This document shows positions 56,582-64,000 of a stretch of 64,000 bases of DNA, one piece after another (the stretch's first letter is position 1; each line of letters begins with the position of its first letter). The translations under genes and the position numbers were made by a program. This DNA comes from Brachionus rotundiformis (taxonomy: Eukaryota; Rotifera; Eurotatoria; Ploima; Brachionidae): assembly GCA_016802295.1 (NCBI GenBank), contig JAESIW010000207.1, positions 2,531,628 to 2,595,627 of the forward strand. The letters are read 5' to 3'. Below the pieces are notes generated by a model. The model did no database searches, was not told the DNA's origin, and was given only the letters and a program-made list of their open reading frames with translations.

Positions 56582-57142
56582 GGGTCTTGTCACCACACCG
56601 GACAATTTGATCATGTCAATTACCTGGACAAAAAATTTGGAATAATTAAATTATTGATAATTACCTGGACAATCAAGTTAATAGCTGGACAAACAATTTT
56701 TAAGACAATAGAAAAAATTTATTTAGATATAATATATGTATTTAAATTCATAAAAAGGCATTTTGAAATTCATTAATAACTTAAAATAGAAAAAAGAAAG
56801 TTATTTTTGGGTTTTTTAACTCCTTAAATTATATTGTGTTTTTGTTAAATCTTTTTCTAAAATTTCATTCGAAGTTGCTTCATTAGGATCAGTATTAGAT
56901 ACAATTTTAAACAATAATATTATATAATTTTTCAAACAACATTAAAATACACTCCAAATCATGAAAATACAAACAGTGAAATAAATTTTCATTAAAACTT
57001 GCTAATTCAAAAAAAAACGATTTTTTTTGCTGTGGACAATTGAAAAATTTGATGGACAATTTTATTTATAGTTGGACAGTTTACAAATGAAATTGTCCAG
57101 GTATTTGACATGATCAAATTGTCCGGTGTGGTGACAAGACCC
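56582..57142. mobile_element. non-autonomous DNA transposon (MITE) with 8-bp target duplication
   Basis: 561 bp with nearly perfect inverted termini of about 50 bp: GGGTCTTGTCACCACACCGG inward to ACCTGGAC at the left, mirrored at the right and ending GACAAGACCC. Both sides are flanked by the same 8 bp, TTATTTTT (56574-56581 and 57143-57150), a direct insertion signature. Inside, TGGACAA motifs recur in both orientations near the ends. No transposase frame. An 8-bp duplication with tips starting GG fits Merlin (8-9 bp) better than hAT, but the class is inference. Confidence 0.85.
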
Positions 57143-57150
57143 TTATTTTT

Positions 57151-58541
57151 GATTTAGAAAAGAAAGCGATTATGATTATGAAGATTGTCCAGTATTAAGT
57201 AAAATAACAACTAATGTAATTTAATTTGACAAAATTTATGCAAAATCAATTCTAAAGGAAGCTGTTCCAAAAGATAAGCTATAAAATTCGTGTATTTGTG
57301 GTGGATATTTTACAAAAAATAATGGACAAATTACTTAACCTGATATAAAAATTTACACTGGAACCAGCTTTATTGTAACAGAATCATTTCATAACTTGTT
57401 TTTGAATGAGAAATTTAGAGAAATTCCATTAAAACAAATTGTAAGTAATTTAATTTTAAATAAATTAAAATAAAAAACTTCAAATAAAATTTTATTTCTT
57501 TATATATAAAAAAATTTAATTTTTTTTTCATTAATTAGAAATTAAGTATTTTGAAAAGGAACAGTTGCTCAACAGGAAGTTTTAGGTATTAAATCAACAA
57601 TGCTGGAAAATGGAAAGCCAATGTGCGTTGCACTTTTGTTAATTTTTCAAGAGCATAAAATCTTCGGATTCAACTAGTGAATACATATGATTTAGAATAT
57701 TGCAAACTTATGTATACTGACAATATATCCCTCGACGTTTATATTGTTTTTAATAATATTTTTTTTATTTAAAAATGAAAAATATATGAAAAATATAAAT
57801 GAAAAAAGAAAAATTTTTCAAATACTTTATTTTGTCCCCAAAATAAATAACAAATGTACAAAAAAAGCCGATCATACTCAAAGTTTTTCCCATAAATGTA
57901 AACTTAAGAAAATGGCAACAAAGTTTGAAAGATATTATTTCTGCGTCTAAACTCTTATAGAATTAAAAATTAACTATTTTTTTTTAAATTTTACCGTATT
58001 CCCTTGAAAATAGGTGCTCTCCTAAGACCCCCTTTTAAAAAGCTAACCAAAAATGGCTAAGTTCTATTTATGGTGATTTTTTTAAAGCATCCTTAGATTT
58101 TAATAGAATATTTAATTTGAGGAAATTTTAATCATCTAAGGGCTTAAATTCTTCCATTAAGACACGATTTTTGGGCGTGCTTATTTTCAATCGTTGAAGG
58201 TAGATAAAATTTGTACAATTTAAAAAAAACCAAAGAATTAAAAAATAATTGGATATATTAAAAGGCTTTTTTTTACATTAAAACATATTTAGTATATTTT
58301 AGTCAAAAAATTTTTATCAAATATGATTAAATTGCTTTTATTTAATTGAATCTTTTTTAAGACTATTAAATTTTTAATAGTGAAATTTAATCATAATTTT
58401 AAAGTGAAATTTAATAAAAAAAATTAAATAAGCTTTTTTATTTAAAGATATTTTTTATTTTAAAGGATCGTATATTTGACAAAAATGGTATTAAAGTAAT
58501 TTTTAACAAAATATTTCCATTTTTTTTTTTAAACTAATAGG
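57151..58541. other. repeat-like intergenic sequence, possible gene relics
   Basis: AT-rich. Short stretches look once-coding, such as GTSFIVTESFHNLFLNEKFR (about 57360-57420) and STMLENGKPMCVALLLIF (about 57597-57650), but stops interrupt them and I recognise no family. The open frame at 57744-57950 has no support. Confidence 0.35.
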
Positions 58542-60930
58542 ATGAAAATTTTTAAAACTGTTCTCTTACTATTTTTTGAAATGAAATATGGCCTCTCGTC
58601 AAAAATTAACAAATACTGTAGAATTAGTAAAGATACAATATTTTCACCTTACAGTAAGATTCTTCAATTTGAAAATGTTGATTCAATAGGTGCAGTCAAT
58701 CCTAAAGAGAACTGTTTAAAAAATGAGAGGCATGTTGAAGTGTATGTAATTAAAAATCAAAAACATCTAATGCATAAAAATTTGATAAAAAATATACTTG
58801 ATTTAAGTAACAAAATTGAACATAATAAAAAGATTAGAATTTTTCTAAAAAGAATCAATGGTCTTTCAATTGAAAACAAAAAATTTTCAAGGTTATTTAC
58901 GTCAAAAAAAATTGGAATAGGATTTACTGAATCTAACTTCAATTTTTTTTATAATGGTAAACTTATTACGTCTTGTAGTCAAATAGAGAATTTGGAAATT
59001 AAACATCTCTTAAATTCTGCAAATATTTATAATTTTGAAATTGAAAAAAGCTTTGGTAGAAATAGATTATGTCCTTTAATTTTTACGAACACAAAAATAA
59101 CATTGTTTGTTCTAAGATATTTAGTCAAAAGCTTTTATCTTTCACAGCAGTTGAAATTTGAAAATTTTTCATTTGTGAAGAATTCTAATTTAAACTGCGA
59201 AATTAGCTCTCTAATTTTTGAAGATGCTTCAAAAATAGATATTGATCTCAATTTGATCAATCCTAGAATTTTTGCTAAATTAGAAGAAATTAGAATTTAT
59301 GGTGAAATAAATTCAATTCAGGAAGATCTTTTCGATCATTTGCCACTTTTGAAAATGGTGCTTTTAGATGGTCAAAATCTTAGAAGACTTTTTAACAAAA
59401 TAGGAATAAATTGGATCAAAAAATTAAATAAACAAATTAATGTTAGTTCCGTTGATTATGGTCAAATTTATAAAAAATCTAATTTAATATCATACATCAT
59501 AGTCACTTATAAAATAGCAGAATATGTAACTGATTACTATGAATATTTTGATCCTCTGTTTAATCTTAACACTACATTTCCAAACGAGGACTTTTGTATT
59601 TACAAAGATTTTCCATTCTATCAACTTATTCATATTTATTTTGATCTATTTGACTATAGTTCTGTCAACAATGCTAGTTTTACTTGTACTTTCATTTGGT
59701 TATCTTATAGAACTTATATTTACAACATGTTTTCAATTCAATTGATAAATCAGAAGAACATTTTGAAAGCCTATTAAATGATTCATCAATTTTAACAAAA
59801 GTGTCGAATTGTCAATTTGAAAAAAGATTAAATCTTTGTTCAATTAGAACTAATCATAAATTAAATATACAATCAACAATAATGAATTATATGTATTACA
59901 CAAATTTTTTAAATGGTCAATTTGAATTTTATTTAATACCAATTGCATCGTCGATTGGAATTGTAATTTATTTAATATCAATATATCTAATTAAAAAATC
60001 AAAATCATTAAATGACAAAAAACAGAAAAAACTATTTGTCTACATATTCACTATTTCAATAATAAATTTCTTAATTTGTTTTTCTCAAATGTTTCGATTG
60101 ATTCAAGAGTGGCCATATGGTCAAAGTAATTGGATCATGAATTCAGTATTTGCTCAATATTTAAAAATAATTTTATTTAATTTCATTGGATGTATTTTAA
60201 AATTTTGTTCAAATTTTATATATGTAATTATATCAATAATACGATGCTCATATATTGGAGATAAACCAGAAAAGTTTTTTTTAAAGATTCTCAAATTGAA
60301 GCTAAAAAAAATGATTATTTTTATATTATTCACAGGATTTACATTAAGTTTGATTAAATTATTTACTTATGAAATTAATTTATCAATCCAGTTTATGAAT
60401 ATCCTATTCATGAATCATTTCCATTGATAAAAAGTGGCAAATATCCGGTATTAATTTTGTTAACATGTCTCAATTTTTCAATTGATTTTATTAACGGTGT
60501 AGTTTTTTTAATAGTTAATTTATTTTTTGACTTAACAGTGATACATAAGCTCAGAAAAACAGTTGAAAAAAGATCTAAATTATTTAAAAATCAAAATTTA
60601 AATGATGGTAAATTTGATTCTGTTTTATATAAACCAGTTTGGATTATTCTAATAAATGTTCTTTTTGTTTTCCTTCTAAGAATCCTCGAAATCATTGATT
60701 TGTTGTATTCTTATCAGAGAATTATATTTTTGCTATATCATCATCATTTTTTAAACTGGGAAGAATTATATTATTTTTTTATGATATCAGTGAGATCAAA
60801 AATATCTGATGCTTTACACCCTTTTTCCAATTTTTGCTTTATTTTTTCACTAATAGTTCAATTTTTCCTATTTTATTCATTTAACAATAATTACCGAGAT
60901 ATTATTAAATTAAGATCTTTTTTTTTTTAA
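58542..60930 (+). pseudogene. LRR-like/7TM receptor paralog disrupted by two frameshifts
   Basis: Paralog of the intact receptor at 34889-37183, intronless. Three overlapping-frame pieces cover it: 58542-59777, about 59711-60427 and about 60379-60930. The ectodomain shows LRR-like strands (LEEIRIYGEINSIQEDLF; LPLLKMVLLDGQNLRRLF), then NEDFCIYKDFPF and FTCTFIWL, matching NEDFCLFRDYPT and WCQCIFIW of the intact gene. The first shift falls near 59711-59735, after FIWLSYRTYIY; the second near 60379-60395 in the loop after TM4. Helices continue to the end FFLFYSFNNNYRD. No intron with GT-AG borders repairs either break, so it is a decaying pseudogene or carries assembly indels. Confidence 0.75.
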
Positions 60931-61436
60931 AAATAAAAAAACTGCAAGTCATAATGTTGAAAAATAATAAACTAAAGTTACAAAGTAATCGAAAATGAAA
61001 TTTTGACAAAAAATATCCAAAATACCAGGCTAAAATTGAAGAAATCGACTAAAAAGGTCATTTTACTTTTGGTTATTTGATATGTTGTAATCAATATTAA
61101 ATTAAAAAATTTCTTTAAATGTTTGAAAAAAATTGCCAAAATGGCTAAACATAATGACTTTTTTGAAAAATTTGTACTGTTTTTTTTTAAATTTTTATTA
61201 ATTTTAAAAGAATTTTAAATACTGTTTTAATTTAATAAATAAAATATATATTAAAATATATAATTTATTTATTTCTATCAATTTTTAGTCATACAGAAAA
61301 TTAAGAAGTTAAATTTTAAATTTAGAGAAAAAACAAAAAAACATAGTTGTTTAATTTGAAAAAAATTTTGTAAGAAGGTTAAATGAAGAAAATATTATTA
61401 AAAATAGAACATTTTGAATTATAAAATTGAACAATT
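60931..61436. other. intergenic; second copy of a dispersed repeat at 61345-61400
   Basis: AT-rich. 61345-61400 repeats the sequence at 56501-56560 (agttgtttaatttg ... aaggttaaat). Nothing else recognised. Confidence 0.6.
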
Positions 61437-61439
61437 CGT

Positions 61440-61780
61440 TTAGAAATTTTTCAATTCAAACTTGGGATGTTTGTACAGATTTAACAGATATATTCTTTTG
61501 TCATCATTGTCATGATGATACTTTAACAAACTCATTTCGACACATTTGTTTTGATTTGAACCTGTGTAGGCGAATTGTTCGGATGTATTGTGTGCAATTA
61601 ATTTTAAATTCTTGGCCAAGTGTGCTCGAACGAAACAAATTTGACCATTCGATACATTCAAATTTGTTTCGTACGAATAGGATAACATCTGATATGGGTC
61701 ATTGTCAAATAGTCGATCGGCTACAATACGATTATTAAGTGTATTGTGGCATTCGCTCAACAATACAATGTCCGCTTATT
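61440..61780 (-). pseudogene. possible endonuclease-like (EEP/LINE) fragment
   Basis: An open frame of about 110 codons with no good ATG. Its first residues ADIVLLSECHNTLNNRIV resemble the endonuclease/exonuclease/phosphatase fold of non-LTR elements (DIV-L-E), and GQICFVRAHLAKNLKLIAHN could be the strand that follows. Codon use is more gene-like than the surrounding DNA. Similarity is weak, so a retrotransposon relic is only one reading. Confidence 0.3.
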
Positions 61781-62109
61781 TGTATCCATAGTCGCATTTA
61801 ATATATAGTTTCATAGATACGAATGACTCTTAGTTAAAAACTTAAGTGAAATTATCTTTTTTTTGCTTGTATTTCTTAATGATTTTTGCAACTGGCAATT
61901 TTTTTAATTAGTATGTTCATCATATTTTTTAAGTTTTTAAAGCAATGTCGTTTGAATTAGAGCAATTTCGAGCTTTTTTAAATCAATTTTTCTCAAAATT
62001 CAAAATAATTTTATTAAGAAACATTTTCTTGAAGATTATAGGACTCTAATCAAAATTGCAAGATTTAAAATCTTTACAAATCAATCAATTTTGAAGCTAG
62101 ATGAGTGAC
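61781..62109. other. intergenic, nothing recognised
   Basis: AT-rich spacer between two probable element relics. Confidence 0.5.
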
Positions 62110-62320
62110 CAGCGTCTCAATTTCAAAGGCTCGAGATTCTCTCCAACAAACTATTTAACGTGGTCAAAAAGCTCAACGGACAAGAAAAAAAGTCACCGAC
62201 CGACAAATATGGCAAATTGTAGGTCTTTTGAAAGATCAGACAAAAACTGAAAGATAAAGCCGAGTTTGTTGGAGTTTCGCAAAATAGAGTCAAAAAAACT
62301 AAGCTAAACATTCGAAGCAT
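62110..62320 (+). pseudogene. Tc1/mariner-type transposase fragment (DNA-binding region)
   Basis: Translation with stops and a frameshift gives SKARDSLQQTI-stop-RGQK, then RKKVTDRQIWQIVGLLKDQT, and in another frame AEFVGVSQNRVKKTK. The order R-rich linker, (T/K)DRQ..QIV.LL, AEF...VS...V.. is that of the second helix-turn-helix (RED) part of Tc1-like transposases. No catalytic DDE part is seen. It is dead. Confidence 0.55.
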
Positions 62321-63032
62321 AAATGCAGCATAAAGGCCGAAAAAACCCGTCCGGTTTTTGAGTGTTAGATATTATAATTATACTTCATGACGAAAAAATT
62401 TCGAGAATAGATGTTAAATATTGATAAGACTTTTTATACAAGTTACATTTTTAAAATCACTTTTTTGGTTAATTAGCCAACTGCTTTTTTATTTTTTGGC
62501 TATTATGACATAATGGATTTTTTAAAAAGTAAATTTTCATGTTTTAAAAACAGATTTGATTAATTGATTAATGATGATTTACCAGAAGATTCAATAACTA
62601 TTAAAAAACATTAAAATACATTTTTACAGTTTTTCTCTCTATTGCTGTTTATTTACATGCTGTTTTTTTGTGTCAGAAAAAATCTACATATTTTTAACTG
62701 TTAAGTTTTTCGATGCGTCTGGCTTAATGCGAGAGTGCCAAGACTCTTTTTTCACTAACATTATCAGTGTATTTATCAAGTTTTAAAAAAAAATTTGCAA
62801 AATATTTTTCATGATTTATTTTCAAATTACATGAAATTATTTTGGAAAATTAAACAATTATTGTTGTTATGGTATTAATGTAAATTTTTTTTGAAGCGTT
62901 TAATTTTCTATTCTTTGAATTTAATTTCAAAATTAAGAATTGTATCTTTTAAACTAAAATATTTCAAGCTTTATTTTCATATTTTTTTATTTCATTTACT
63001 CAAGCAAAAATTTAAATCTGAATCTTTAAAAG
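62321..63032. other. intergenic region upstream of the Ly6 gene
   Basis: AT-rich. An open frame from 62891 overlaps Ly6 exon 1 in another frame and is dismissed. Confidence 0.5.
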
Positions 63033-63563
63033 ATGAAAAATTTGTTCATATTATCAGCAAGTTTATTTTTATTTTGTAACTTTATTTTAAACTAATTGCC
63101 TTTAAAATTATAATATATTATACATAAAGATTGGAATTTTATATTTGGTTTTTCACTCAGATGCTATCGATGTCCTATTATTAAAAATACTAAATATCAA
63201 AATGCTACAGACCTTTTTTATCGACGAACAGAAATTTCCTGTTCTGACATTGCTAGTTATGGGTCTTCAGCTTCAGTTTGTTCAGCTGGAGAAATGTGTA
63301 AAGTAGCTCACTTAGTTTAAGATATACAGAACATTTATTTATTTATTTAGAAAGTAATATATCAATCTTTTTTATCATCTTATACTGTAGAAAGAAACTG
63401 CTCAACTTGTGTTGAAAAAGAAGATTTTTCTGGCATTTTCCCAACAGGATTTAAAACAACATGTTGTTCGACTGATTTTTGTAATAACACAAAAAGAATT
63501 ACTTTTCGACTAGCAATTATGATATTTTTCTTAATTTTTGGATTAATGGGAATAAAAAATTAA
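63033..63563 (+). CDS. Ly6/uPAR three-finger protein, probably GPI-anchored
   Basis: Small cell-surface protein. Three exons join in frame: 63033-63075, 63130-63302 and 63351-63563 (142 aa). A signal peptide spans the first junction (MKNLFILSASLFLF, then YWNFIFGFSL). Cysteines follow the three-finger pattern: RCYRCP at the start, SCSD, VCSAGEMCKK, RNCSTC, and the diagnostic CCSTDFCNN near the end. A hydrophobic tail (LAIMIFFLIFGLMGIKN) after FCNN fits a GPI-attachment signal. Exon borders were chosen because they keep frame and cysteine spacing; the second intron is the less certain. Ligand or role unknown. Confidence 0.78.
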
Positions 63564-64000
63564 TTTTTTATTAGACTTATTCATTATCTTGCAGATTGAA
63601 GTTTATGATCAAATTAAATTGATGATACTCAAAAACTATAGATAAATATTGGTTTATAAATATTATTTTTGTAAAAATTTATTTAACAAACATATTTTCA
63701 AATTAAACAATGATTTTAAATTTTTAAAATTTTATTAATGCAGAATTTTTAACAATACTTGGCGATTTTCATGTTTCGCCAAACATGAAAATATGTCACT
63801 GCATTAAATTAAAAAAAAAATTAAAAATTCATAAAAAAAATTTTTTGGCATGATCATTAAAATTTTGTTCATAAACTTCAATGTGCCTATAATCTCATAC
63901 TTTTTTTTGAAAATGTTTTTTTATTTTCTTTGAAGAATTAAAATTTATTTTTATATTTTTATTAATAAAATTAATTAATTTTTCTTTAAATTCGTTATTC
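63564..64000. other. downstream region with a two-tier hairpin
   Basis: AT-rich; the hairpin at 63735-63807 is the only structure seen. No further gene. Confidence 0.6.
63735..63807. repeat. nested perfect inverted repeats
   Basis: Inner stem: ATTTTCATGTTT (63765-63776) and AAACATGAAAAT (63781-63792), 12 bp perfect around CGCC. Outer stem: TTAATGCAG (63735-63743) and CTGCATTAA (63799-63807), 9 bp perfect. It may be a tiny MITE or a structured RNA. Confidence 0.6.

Noticed and set aside
57744..57950. 68-codon plus open frame in the repeat block
   Set aside because: Lys/Asn-rich, no homology, surrounded by element debris.
59711..59760. A 25-bp GT-AG intron to explain the first frame change in the receptor paralog
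   Set aside because: The only GT-AG pair is far shorter than any other intron here and does not restore the frame.
1..64000. CRISPR arrays, bacterial operons or prophage
   Set aside because: No regularly spaced repeats; all supported genes are eukaryotic and many have spliceosomal introns.

Overview
This 64 kb window is animal nuclear DNA. Genes are split by short AT-rich GT-AG introns (about 50-100 bp, a few of 1.4-1.6 kb), and the set is metazoan: MAPKBP1/WDR62, class V myosin, an ERG-type K+ channel, COMMD4, FRG1, SDHAF3, MED22, VPS25, COG3, HIBCH, a secreted peptidoglycan recognition protein and a Ly6/uPAR protein. Intergenic DNA is extremely AT-rich, while several long exons (WDR62-like, myosin V) are much richer in G+C. 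Compactness, base composition, fast-evolving intronless LRR/7TM receptors and some bacterial-looking enzyme families suggest a small invertebrate such as a monogonont rotifer. That assignment is inference; no rRNA or mitochondrial marker is present.

Layout. 1-10.2 kb, minus strand: 5' part of an M1 aminopeptidase (cut by the window edge), a five-exon centrin, and a 1517-aa WDR62/MAPKBP1-like protein. A perfect RFX X-box lies upstream of centrin. 10.2-14.2 kb: gene-poor stretch with microsatellites and two small G+C-rich islands that can fold. 14.2-21.5 kb: secreted carotenoid-desaturase-like flavoprotein, ribulose-phosphate 3-epimerase, katanin p60, TRMT61B, SDHAF3. 24-31.2 kb: class V myosin. 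31.8-34.8 kb: a 681-bp fold-back element, an acyltransferase-3 gene and a second fold-back repeat. 34.9-43.4 kb: LRR/7TM receptor, ERG channel lacking a PAS domain, SCO1, a small unknown gene, COMMD4. 43.6-49.8 kb: MED22, VPS25, two tandem MDP1 phosphatases, two identical inverted tRNA-Pro(CGG) genes, FRG1, and a DM9 protein with a B-lectin-like segment. 50.7-55.9 kb: PGRP, COG3, HIBCH. 56-63 kb: repeat-rich block with a 561-bp element bounded by a perfect 8-bp target duplication, a frameshifted receptor paralog, and remnants of a Tc1-type transposase and perhaps a LINE endonuclease. 63.0-63.6 kb: Ly6/uPAR gene.

Functional links are few. Centrin and WDR62 are neighbours on one strand and both belong to centriole/spindle-pole families, with katanin p60 nearby. 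SDHAF3, SCO1, TRMT61B and HIBCH are all mitochondrial-protein families but are scattered. I found no convincing new multi-gene system. The most unusual items are the lineage-specific LRR/7TM receptors (one intact, one broken), the secreted carotenoid-desaturase-like enzyme, the DM9/lectin fusion, the PAS-less ERG channel and the non-autonomous transposable elements.
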